DNA of 7,586 bases, taken from 66-474 sp035249465. GTDB taxonomy: Bacteria; Pseudomonadota; Gammaproteobacteria; Xanthomonadales; Rhodanobacteraceae. Shown piece by piece: positions 1 through 6,640 of the stretch; the stretch's first letter is position 1, and every line of letters begins with the position of its first letter. A program made the translations under genes and the position numbers. Under the pieces are notes generated by a model. That model was not told the origin of the DNA. It saw nothing but the letters and a program-made list of their open reading frames with translations, and did not search any database. The stretch lies in assembly GCA_035249465.1 (NCBI GenBank), contig DATFGL010000112.1, forward strand, positions 1-7,586. Reading direction: 5' to 3'.

Positions 1-1901
1 CGCCAGATCAGGCCGGCCTTGGCGAGGTAACGCGGCGCGTACGCGGGAACCTTGCCGGTCTGGCCCGGGATCACGCTGCGGGTGAAGCGTGCGTTCAACA
101 GGCTCACGCTGACGAAACCCTCGAGGTGCTGGCCCTTCGCCGCCAGCGCGGTCGGCGCGAAGAAGTCGTAATCGATCTCGCCCTCGAAACCGCGGTTGCG
201 GGTGTCGCCCGAGTTCACCTCGATCACGTCGGTGGCGTTGATGTGCTGCGCCTCGATGCGGTTCTTGAAGTCGATCCAGAACACGCTGACGTCGTAATAC
301 AGGCCGGTCAGCGGCACGCCGTGCACGCCGGCTTCCCACGAAATCGCGGTCTGCGGATTGGGCGCATTGCCGGGCAGCATGTTGGCGAATGGCGAGGCCA
401 TGTCGAGATAGCGCAGCGGCCGCCAGCCCTTCGAAACGTTGAAGTAGGTTTCGTTGCCCTGGCCGAAGTCGTTGCCGACGCCGAGGCCGAACAACGGCAC
501 GGTGCGCGTGTCGGATTCATCGATCAGCGGCCGTGACAGGAACGGCGGCCGCACCGTCTCGCTCACCGCGACACGTTCCTTTTCGAGCCGGATCGATGGC
601 ACGATGTGGATTTCGTGCGGCAGCCGGAACACGTTCTCGGCGAACACCGAGTAGTAATCCGACTGGCGCTTCTGGCGCAGGCGCGGCACGCCGTCGCGGT
701 CGTAACGATCGACGTACGGATCCGTATCGGTCCACTGCCGCCACGGATCATTGCCGTGGAACAACACGGTGCCGGCGGTGAACGCGTTGCCGTGGCCCCA
801 GCTCTTGCGCACCCGCAAGTCCACGCCCTCGGTGCGATATTGCTCGTCCTGCAACGTGGTGGAAGACGGCGGCGGCGCCGGCGGCAACGCGCCGGTGGCG
901 GCGCGGCTGGCCTGGTCCTGGTACACCGCCCACAACTTGCCGGTGAATTGCCAGCCGTCGCCCCATTCGCGTTGGTGGCCCAGCACGATCTGGTAGCGAT
1001 CCACCCAGTCGCGATTCCATGGCGTCGGCGTCGCGCCGGGATCGGCCTGCCATTGCGGGTAACTCATCCGGCCGGCGTCGCCGGAGTCCGCGTCGATCAG
1101 ATGGACGTCCAGCCATGAATGCTGTTTGTCGTCGGGCCGGTATTCGACGTACAGGTCGGCCTGCCGCATCTGCGATTGCGCATTCCGGCGCGTGCCGTCG
1201 CTGCGCACGTAGGCGGCATCGGCGCGGTACGTCCATTTGCCGGCGCTGCCCTGGATGGCGTTGTAGGTGGAATAAAGACCATGATCGCCGATCACCTGCC
1301 CGGTGCTGGCGGAAAACGGCGTGCCCGGCGGCGGGCGTTTGGAAACCAGGTTGATCACGGGCGCGGGCTCCGGCCCGTACAGCAGGCTGGAACCGCCGCG
1401 GATCAATTGCACTTCCGACAGGCTTTGCGCGAACGGCATCACGTAGAGCGTCGGAAAACCGATCCAGTCGGATTCGAGCGGAATGCCGTCCTGCATCACC
1501 AGCACGTATTCCGATTCCTGCGGGTTGCCGAGACCGCGGTAACCCAGGTTGAACTGGGTGGGCGTGGGTTGCTGCGAGACCAGCACGCCGGGCGAACGCG
1601 CCAGCAGTTGCTGCAGGTTGTTGTCGACGATCGTGGGCTGCGCGTCGAGATGCGTGACCGTGGTCTTTTTGGTCACCGTGATCCGGGTGCCCGCCACTTC
1701 CGGCATCTGGTGCTTCAGCTTGGCCGCGACGTACTTGCGCCAGTCATACGGCTGCTTGCCCTTGACGTTGATGGTGGGCAGCGTCTGCGTCGACGTGTCT
1801 TGTCCGCTCGTCGCATTGTCGTTGGACTGCGCGGCGGCGGCGCCCGTTGCGAGGGCCAGCGCAATGGCGAGACTGGTGCGGGTGGCGCGGGAAATCGACA
1901 T
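1..1901 (-). CDS. TonB-dependent outer-membrane receptor, FecA-like, C-terminus cut by window edge
   Basis: This is a ligand-gated outer-membrane channel that would import a chelated metal (ferric-citrate-like by similarity) using TonB energy. The reading frame starts at the ATG at 1901-1899 and stays open to the left edge, giving 633 visible codons. Residues 1-24 form a Sec signal peptide (basic start, then LAIALALATGAAAA). A TonB-box-like stretch, TLPTINVKG, lies at about 40-48. The plug domain spans about 83-188, with QQLLARSPGV, QDGIPL and LIRGGSSLLYGPEPA as recognisable plug motifs. The beta-barrel follows, with alternating aromatic and polar strands such as YFNVSKGWRPLRYLD and a proline-rich loop (LPPAPPPSS). 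The short gap between signal peptide and TonB box leaves no room for an N-terminal signalling (STN) domain, so a FecA-type transducer role is unlikely. Family members are usually 700-800 residues, so about 100 are probably missing. The ribosome binding site is weak (GGA about 8 bases upstream). Family assignment is firm; the ligand is inferred. Confidence 0.92.
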   Translation of the reverse strand, partial: MSISRATRTSLAIALALATGAAAAQSNDNATSGQDTSTQTLPTINVKGKQPYDWRKYVAAKLKHQMPEVAGTRITVTKKTTVTHLDAQPTIVDNNLQQLLARSPGVLVSQQPTPTQFNLGYRGLGNPQESEYVLVMQDGIPLESDWIGFPTLYVMPFAQSLSEVQLIRGGSSLLYGPEPAPVINLVSKRPPPGTPFSASTGQVIGDHGLYSTYNAIQGSAGKWTYRADAAYVRSDGTRRNAQSQMRQADLYVEYRPDDKQHSWLDVHLIDADSGDAGRMSYPQWQADPGATPTPWNRDWVDRYQIVLGHQREWGDGWQFTGKLWAVYQDQASRAATGALPPAPPPSSTTLQDEQYRTEGVDLRVRKSWGHGNAFTAGTVLFHGNDPWRQWTDTDPYVDRYDRDGVPRLRQKRQSDYYSVFAENVFRLPHEIHIVPSIRLEKERVAVSETVRPPFLSRPLIDESDTRTVPLFGLGVGNDFGQGNETYFNVSKGWRPLRYLDMASPFANMLPGNAPNPQTAISWEAGVHGVPLTGLYYDVSVFWIDFKNRIEAQHINATDVIEVNSGDTRNRGFEGEIDYDFFAPTALAAKGQHLEGFVSVSLLNARFTRSVIPGQTGKVPAYAPRYLAKAGLIW

Positions 1902-1976
1902 CGTGGATCCGGTCTGACGACAATCCTTCTTTATCGCCGATGCCGCCGCGCAACGCCATAGGCCATGCGTTTACCC

Positions 1977-2004
1977 GGATTGCGTCTCGCGGAACTCGCA
2001 ATCC
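1977..2004. repeat. Perfect 8-bp inverted repeat, possible operator or hairpin
   Basis: GGATTGCG at 1977-1984 is the exact reverse complement of CGCAATCC at 1997-2004, with a 12-base spacer. No T-run follows on either strand, so it does not look like an intrinsic terminator. It sits 76 bases from the receptor start and 83 bases from the propeller start, a suitable place for a shared operator or a leader hairpin. Function is inferred only. Confidence 0.35.
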
Positions 2005-2073
2005 ATGGCTGGCGGGATGAAAATGCCGGACCATGCTGGCCGGTGTCGCGGCCCGCGCAAGCATTCATCGGAT

Positions 2074-2080
2074 GGAGGAG
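2074..2080 (+). promoter_or_regulatory. Shine-Dalgarno site of the propeller gene
   Basis: GGAGGAG lies 6 bases before the ATG at 2087, which is ideal spacing. It decides the start: the frame is open from an ATG at 2033, but only the 2087 start has a ribosome binding site and places a proper signal peptide at the N-terminus. Confidence 0.8.
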
Positions 2081-2086
2081 AGCGGG

Positions 2087-5000
2087 ATGAAACGATTGCC
2101 GGTGTGGCTCGGGCTGTTGGTTCTGGGATTGGCTTGCGCGGCGCCGGTGCCGTCGCATGCGCGGACCTACGGCGAGCAGATGTTCTCGCAAATGCAGTGG
2201 CGCCCGATCGGCCCGTTGCGCGGCGGTCGCGGGCGCGCCATCGCGGGCGTGCCGAGCCAGCCGAACGTGTTCTATATCGGCAACGACGATGGCGGGGTGT
2301 GGAAATCCACCGATTACGGCAACAGTTGGCACCCGATTTTCGACAAGGAGCCGACCAGTTCGATCGGCGCGATCGCGGTCGCGGTTTCCAATCCGGACGT
2401 CGTTTACGTCGGCACCGGCGAAAGCACCATCCGGCCGGATCAGGCCACCGGCATGGGCATGTACAAGTCCACCGATGCCGGCCAGACGTGGAACTACGTC
2501 GGGCTCAAGGAAACCCAGGACATCGCGGCGATCGCGGTGGATCCGAAAAACCCGGACCGCGTGTTCGCGGCGGCGATGGGGCACGTGTACGGCCCCAATG
2601 CCGAGCGCGGCATCTTCCGGTCGCTGGATGGCGGCAAGACCTGGAAGAAGGTGCTGTACGTCAACGAGTACACCAGCGGCGACGATGTCGAAATGGATCC
2701 GGCCGATCCCGACATCCTGTACGCGACGTTGTGGCAGCAGCAGCAGGCGCCGTGGGAAAACGGGCAGTTCGGCGGCACGGACGGCGGCATCTTCAAGTCC
2801 ACCGATGGCGGCAACACCTGGACCAAGCTGACCAAGGGATTGCCCGCCGTGCAGCAGGCGTTGCTGCGGATCGCGCCGAGCAATCCGAACATCCTGTATG
2901 CGGCGGTGTCGAGCGGAAAGGATGCGCCCGATGGCAAGGTCGCCCTGTATCGATCGAACGATGCCGGCGCGAGCTGGTTCAGGATCACGAATGATCCGAG
3001 GCCCGCTTCGCGCATCGGGGGCGGCGACCTGCCGCAGCTGGCGATCGATCCGAAGAATCCCGAAGTCGTTTACAGCGACACGCCGGTGCTGTGGAAGTCC
3101 ACCGACGGCGGCAAGACCTGGTTCGGCTTCCGTGGCGCGCCGGGTGGCGACGACTACCAGCAAACCTGGATCAATCCGAACAATCCGGACATCATCGCGG
3201 TCAACAGCGACCAGGGCGCGATCGTCACGGTAAACGGCGGCAAGACCTGGAGTTCCTGGTACAACCAGCCGACCGCCGCGATGTACAAGGTCGGTATCGA
3301 CAACACCTGGCCGTACCGGGTTTGTGGCGGCCAGCAGGACTCGGGTTCCGCATGCGTGCTGTCGCGCGGCAACGATGGCGAACTGACCGCGCACGACTGG
3401 CATCCGGTCGGCATCGAGGAATACGGCGGCGCCGCGATCGATCCGCTGCACCCAAACCTGGTGTACGGCGGCTCCCGCAGCGGCGTGACGCGCTACGACC
3501 GCGACACCGGACAGATCGCCGACGTGGGTCCGGTCGCCGGGAGCCGCCCCGATTACCGCACCGTGCGCACCATGCCGATCATGTTTTCACCGGTCGATCC
3601 GCATCGGATGTACTTTGCGTCGAACACGGTGTGGCAGAGCGATGACGGCGGCCAGAACTGGAAATCGATCAGCCCGGATCTGACACGCAAGACCTGGACG
3701 GTGCCGGCAAGCGTCGGCAAATACGCAGACACGCCGGATGCCAAGCCGACCGACCGCGGCGTGGTGTACGCGCTCGCGCCTTCGCCCCTGGACAAGAACC
3801 TGATCTGGGCGGGCACCGATGACGGGCTGATCTGGGTGACGCGCGATGGCGGCGCGCATTGGGACAACGTCACGCCCCCGCAGTTGCAACCCTGGTGGCG
3901 CGTGTTCTCGATGGAGGCCAGCCACTTCGATCCGAAGGTGGCGTACGCGGCGGTCAACACGATGTGGCTGGACGACATGCGGCCGCACCTGTTCCGCACC
4001 GAAGACGGCGGCAAGCACTGGCAGGAAATCGACACCGGCATTACGCCGGACGCTGCCACCAACGTGATCCGCGAAGATCCCGAGCGCAAAGGATTGTTGT
4101 TCGCGGGCACTGAAACCCAGACATGGGTGTCGTTCGACAATGGCGACCACTGGCAATCGCTGCGGCTCAACATGCCGGCGGTTTCGGTGCGCGATCTGCA
4201 GGTGCACGGCGACGATCTGGTCGCCGCGACCCACGGCCGCGGCTTCCAGGTGCTGGACGACATCACGCCGCTGCGGCAGATCGACGCGCAGGTGGCGAAG
4301 GCACGCGTGACGCTCTACAAACCCGAAACGGCGATCCGCGTACGCTGGGGCATGAATCCGCCGACGCCGTGGCGGGTGCCGTCACTGCCCAACCCGCCGC
4401 CGGGGGCAATCATCGATTACTACCTTGCCAACAATGTCAGCGGCCCGGTGACGCTGGACGTCTATACGTCCGACGGCAAGCTGGTGCGGCACTACTCGAG
4501 CGCCGATCCGCAAAAGCCGCTGGACACAAGGAAGCTCGACGTGCCCGATTGGTGGCCACGTCCACCGATGAACCTGTCCACGCAAGCCGGCATGCACCGC
4601 TTCGTGTGGGACATGCACTACACGCCGATGCCGGGCGCGCTGCAATTCCTCGATGCCAACCAAGCGATCAAGCACGACACGCCCGTGATGGACAGTTCAC
4701 CGTGGGTGATGCCGGGCAACTACACGGTCAAGCTGACGGCGAACGGGAAAACGTACACGCAGTCATTGGTGGTGCGGATGGATCCGCGCGTGAAAACGTC
4801 GACCGCCGATCTCGAGCAGCAGTTCGATGCATCGATGCAGGCGTATCACCAAGCCATCACGGCGAGCGAGGCGCTGGGCCAGGTGCGCGACATGGAGAAG
4901 CAGGTTGCGTCGCGCGAATCTAGCAAGCAGACCAATGCCAAGCTCACGGAGTACGAGAAGGGACTCGAAACGTTGTCGGGCCCGAAGGCTAGTTCACCGT

Positions 5001-5311
5001 TCGAGTTCTTTGCCCATCGCGGACCACCCAACCTCGGCAGCCTCGGCGGTTCGCTGCAGATGGTGATGAACCGGATGCAGGAGGCGGACCAGGCGCCCAC
5101 AGCCGCGGATCTTGCGGCGCTGGACAAGACCAGCACGGAACTCAAGTCGCTGATGGACCAGTGGCAGAAGTTGAAGGGCCAGCCGCTGGCGGACTTGAAC
5201 GACGCGCTGCGACGCGAACGACAGGCGCCGCTGGTCGTGACAAAAGTGGCCGCACCGCTCGACTGGAACGCGGGTTGGATCACCACCAACCGCGATCAGG
5301 AAGAACAATAA
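2087..5311 (+). CDS. Exported Asp-box (BNR) beta-propeller protein, function unknown
   Basis: This 1074-residue protein is probably periplasmic or secreted. Residues 1-25 form a Sec signal peptide ending PSHA before RTYGEQ. Eleven Asp-box motifs (S/T-x-D-x-G-x-T-W type) occur at 74, 128, 179, 238, 290, 338, 381, 518, 585, 638 and 682, for example STDGGKTW. Each marks a hairpin of a propeller blade, which fits a tandem propeller as in the VPS10/sialidase/GH74-like superfamily. The 130-residue stretch between the seventh and eighth boxes holds CGGQQDSGSAC and may join two propellers. After the propeller come ATHGRGFQVLDD (714-725), an Ig-like segment (about 784-900, with MHRFVWDMHY and PGNYTVKL) and a charged helical tail (about 905-1045). 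Similar proteins are usually annotated as glycosyl hydrolase or WD40/YVTN/BNR-like; I cannot identify catalytic residues, so enzyme activity is unproven. It is divergent from the receptor gene, and no T-tract terminator is evident after the TAA. Confidence 0.9.
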   Translation: MKRLPVWLGLLVLGLACAAPVPSHARTYGEQMFSQMQWRPIGPLRGGRGRAIAGVPSQPNVFYIGNDDGGVWKSTDYGNSWHPIFDKEPTSSIGAIAVAVSNPDVVYVGTGESTIRPDQATGMGMYKSTDAGQTWNYVGLKETQDIAAIAVDPKNPDRVFAAAMGHVYGPNAERGIFRSLDGGKTWKKVLYVNEYTSGDDVEMDPADPDILYATLWQQQQAPWENGQFGGTDGGIFKSTDGGNTWTKLTKGLPAVQQALLRIAPSNPNILYAAVSSGKDAPDGKVALYRSNDAGASWFRITNDPRPASRIGGGDLPQLAIDPKNPEVVYSDTPVLWKSTDGGKTWFGFRGAPGGDDYQQTWINPNNPDIIAVNSDQGAIVTVNGGKTWSSWYNQPTAAMYKVGIDNTWPYRVCGGQQDSGSACVLSRGNDGELTAHDWHPVGIEEYGGAAIDPLHPNLVYGGSRSGVTRYDRDTGQIADVGPVAGSRPDYRTVRTMPIMFSPVDPHRMYFASNTVWQSDDGGQNWKSISPDLTRKTWTVPASVGKYADTPDAKPTDRGVVYALAPSPLDKNLIWAGTDDGLIWVTRDGGAHWDNVTPPQLQPWWRVFSMEASHFDPKVAYAAVNTMWLDDMRPHLFRTEDGGKHWQEIDTGITPDAATNVIREDPERKGLLFAGTETQTWVSFDNGDHWQSLRLNMPAVSVRDLQVHGDDLVAATHGRGFQVLDDITPLRQIDAQVAKARVTLYKPETAIRVRWGMNPPTPWRVPSLPNPPPGAIIDYYLANNVSGPVTLDVYTSDGKLVRHYSSADPQKPLDTRKLDVPDWWPRPPMNLSTQAGMHRFVWDMHYTPMPGALQFLDANQAIKHDTPVMDSSPWVMPGNYTVKLTANGKTYTQSLVVRMDPRVKTSTADLEQQFDASMQAYHQAITASEALGQVRDMEKQVASRESSKQTNAKLTEYEKGLETLSGPKASSPFEFFAHRGPPNLGSLGGSLQMVMNRMQEADQAPTAADLAALDKTSTELKSLMDQWQKLKGQPLADLNDALRRERQAPLVVTKVAAPLDWNAGWITTNRDQEEQ
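2306..4153 (+). repeat. Asp-box repeat array within the propeller gene
   Basis: Eleven codon-level repeats encode Asp-box motifs. Similarity persists at DNA level: the 15-mer GGCGGCAAGACCTGG occurs exactly at 2630-2644, 3107-3121 and 3236-3250, and close variants follow AAGTCCACCGATG-type sequence at about 2465 and 2796. Spacing is about 50 residues for most adjacent boxes, the size of one propeller blade. The exception is a gap of about 130 residues between the boxes at codons 381 and 518, where blades must lack the canonical motif or an insertion is present. Confidence 0.85.
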
Positions 5312-5389
5312 GCGGCACCCATCGCGCTGCGTAGTGCAGGAGACGACGCGAATCTGAAGCGAAGGCTGCAAGGCATCGCCCATGATCGC

Positions 5390-5460
5390 GTCGACTCCGT
5401 TTCGTACGGGTCCGGTACGGTGGTTGCGTCGGGCGAGCATACGTAGTGACCGGAGTCGAC
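5390..5460. repeat. 10-bp perfect inverted repeat with 51-base spacer
   Basis: GTCGACTCCG at 5390-5399 is the exact reverse complement of CGGAGTCGAC at 5451-5460. Inside the spacer, GTACGGGTCCGGTAC (5404-5418) is itself a near-palindrome with one mismatched pair. The arms could form a cruciform or RNA stem, or mark the ends of a small mobile or repeated unit. No flanking target duplication was found, so the role is open. Confidence 0.5.
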
Positions 5461-5539
5461 CCACAAGCTGACGTTCGTGAAGTTCGCCGCGGGCCCCGAA
5501 AAGCGGACATAGCGATGCGAGGTCCACTCGATTCCGGGT

Positions 5540-5545
5540 TAGCCT
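5540..5545 (+). promoter_or_regulatory. Candidate -10 element for a leaderless EamA transcript
   Basis: TAGCCT fits the TANNNT pattern and ends 6 bases before the ATG at 5552, so transcription could begin at the start codon itself. This agrees with the absence of a Shine-Dalgarno sequence before that ATG. No good -35 hexamer is visible at the usual distance. The call is weak and rests on position. Confidence 0.25.
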
Positions 5546-5551
5546 GTGCTC

Positions 5552-6610
5552 ATGCGTCGCATCGTTTCCTCACCATCCGTTGCCGCCGCGTTGGGCGCTG
5601 CATTGCTGTTTGGTGCCAGCACGCCCTTGGCCAAGGCGCTGCTGCGCGATGTATCGCCCGTGCTGCTGGCGGGGCTGCTGTATTTGGGCAGCGGCATCGG
5701 TCTCGGCCTGATTCGAACCACGCGGGACCGCGGTTGGCACATTCCGATGATGGCGAGCAAGGAATGGCTTTGGCTGTCGCTTGCAATCGGGTTCGGCGGC
5801 GTGCTGGGACCGTTGCTGCTGATGCTGGGTTTGACGCACACGTCAGCGGCCACGGCTTCGCTGCTGTTGAACCTGGAGGCGGTGCTGACCGCACTCTTGG
5901 CGTGGATCGTGTTCCGCGAGAACACCGATCGCCGGATCGTGCTTGGCATGCTGCTGATCGTCGCCGGTGCCGTGCTGCTGGCGTTGCCGAGCCCGTCGCA
6001 ACACGTGGGCTTGGGCTGGGGCGCGTTGCTGATCGCAGGCGCCTGCCTATGCTGGGCGCTGGACAACAATTTCACCCGCAAGGTGTCCGCGTCTGATGCG
6101 TTATTCATCGCAGGGCTGAAAGGATTGGCCGCTGGCATCGTGAATGTCGTGATTGCGTTGACGCTGGGGGCGCGGCTGCCCGCGATGCCCGTTATCGGCA
6201 TGGCAATGACGGTCGGATTGCTCGGGTACGGCATCAGCCTGGTGCTGTTCGTGCTCGCCTTGAGGGGTCTGGGTTCGGCGCGCACAGGTGCATATTTCTC
6301 CACCGCACCGTTCATTGGCGCGGCGATTGCGATCCTGGCGTTCGGCGAACACGCCTCATGGATGTTCTGGTTGGCCGCGGCGCTGATGGGTGCGGGCGTA
6401 TGGTTGCACCTGACCGAACGGCACGAGCACCTGCACACCCACGCGCCGATCACGCACACCCACCGACACGTACACGATGAACACCACCAGCACGCGCACG
6501 ATTTCGACTGGGACGGACATGAACCGCACACCCACGAGCACACCCACGCGCCGCTGACTCACAGTCATCCGCATTATCCGGACATCCATCACCAGCATAA
6601 GCACGAATAG
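5552..6610 (+). CDS. DMT-superfamily EamA transporter with histidine-rich C-terminal tail
   Basis: This 352-residue inner-membrane protein has about ten hydrophobic helices arranged as two EamA repeats, at roughly residues 8-145 and 153-286. Paired family signatures are visible: GASTPLAKALL in the first helix, LEAVLTALLAWIVFREN closing repeat one and FIGAAIAILAFGEHAS near the end of repeat two. Drug/metabolite transporters of this type usually export small molecules or amino acids; the substrate here cannot be read from sequence. Residues 291-352 add a hydrophilic tail with 24 histidines in 62 residues, absent from a minimal EamA protein, which probably binds divalent metal such as Zn, Ni, Co or Cu. 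The ATG at 5552 was preferred to a GTG at 5546; neither has a clear Shine-Dalgarno, and a leaderless start is possible. The gene is preceded by a 240-base gap and converges on the chromate transporter gene 30 bases downstream. Confidence 0.9.
   Translation: MRRIVSSPSVAAALGAALLFGASTPLAKALLRDVSPVLLAGLLYLGSGIGLGLIRTTRDRGWHIPMMASKEWLWLSLAIGFGGVLGPLLLMLGLTHTSAATASLLLNLEAVLTALLAWIVFRENTDRRIVLGMLLIVAGAVLLALPSPSQHVGLGWGALLIAGACLCWALDNNFTRKVSASDALFIAGLKGLAAGIVNVVIALTLGARLPAMPVIGMAMTVGLLGYGISLVLFVLALRGLGSARTGAYFSTAPFIGAAIAILAFGEHASWMFWLAAALMGAGVWLHLTERHEHLHTHAPITHTHRHVHDEHHQHAHDFDWDGHEPHTHEHTHAPLTHSHPHYPDIHHQHKHE
6434..6604 (+). repeat. Duplicated histidine-rich unit in the EamA tail
   Basis: Two 22-residue units align without gaps: codons 295-316 (6434-6499), beginning HTHAPITHTH, and codons 330-351 (6539-6604), beginning HTHAPLTHSH. 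Both end with HHQH-x-H. I count 15 identical residues of 22. They are separated by 13 residues with acidic and aromatic content (DFDWDGHEP). The pattern indicates an internal tandem duplication of a metal-binding module. Confidence 0.85.
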
Positions 6611-6640
6611 GCGGCGCTTGACCGAAGACCTGCAATGGGC

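Larger units (their letters stand above)
1902..2086. promoter_or_regulatory. Divergent intergenic region between receptor and propeller genes
   Basis: This 185-base stretch must hold the 5' control signals of both the minus-strand receptor gene and the plus-strand propeller gene. I could not find a convincing -35/-10 pair or a Fur-box-like sequence for either. It contains an 8-bp inverted repeat (separate entry) and, at its right end, the ribosome binding site of the propeller gene. Bidirectional control is an inference from the arrangement alone. Confidence 0.4.
5312..5551. other. 240-base gap with no assignable gene, possible repeat or relic
   Basis: No recognisable gene, tRNA or intrinsic terminator lies here. 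The plus strand has several stops. On the minus strand all three frames are open across roughly 5300-5510. The most protein-like of them, which contains DSGHYVCSPDATTVPDPYET, has no good start codon and ends in a TGA just inside the propeller gene's 3' end. An inverted repeat (separate entry) lies in the middle. The stretch could be a dispersed intergenic repeat, a decayed gene end or a simple spacer with the EamA promoter. Confidence 0.4.

Noticed and set aside
1119..1961. Plus-strand open frame of 280 codons opposite the receptor gene
   Set aside because: The minus strand encodes an unbroken TonB receptor with signal peptide, TonB box and plug motifs; the plus-strand frame is Arg/His-rich antisense.
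2033..2086. Upstream ATG at 2033 as start of the propeller protein
   Set aside because: It would bury the signal peptide behind 18 extra residues, and it lacks a ribosome binding site, unlike the ATG at 2087.
2132..2146. Possible lipobox around Cys17 (LGLAC) in the propeller protein
   Set aside because: Gly at -3 and Leu at -2 do not fit the lipobox pattern, while a normal signal peptidase I site follows at PSHA.
1931..3451. Long minus-strand open frame of 506 codons opposite the propeller gene
   Set aside because: It has no recognisable domain, an Arg/Val/Ala-rich composition typical of antisense frames in GC-rich genes, and it mirrors the Asp-box repeats of the plus-strand gene.
2306..4153. 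Regularly repeated DNA suggesting a CRISPR or tandem repeat array
   Set aside because: The repeats are codon-phased Asp-box motifs in a protein gene with degenerate sequence and blade-length spacing.
5539..6543. Minus-strand open frame of 334 codons opposite the EamA gene
   Set aside because: It shadows the clear plus-strand transporter; its sequence is Ser/Pro/Asn-rich without a family signature.
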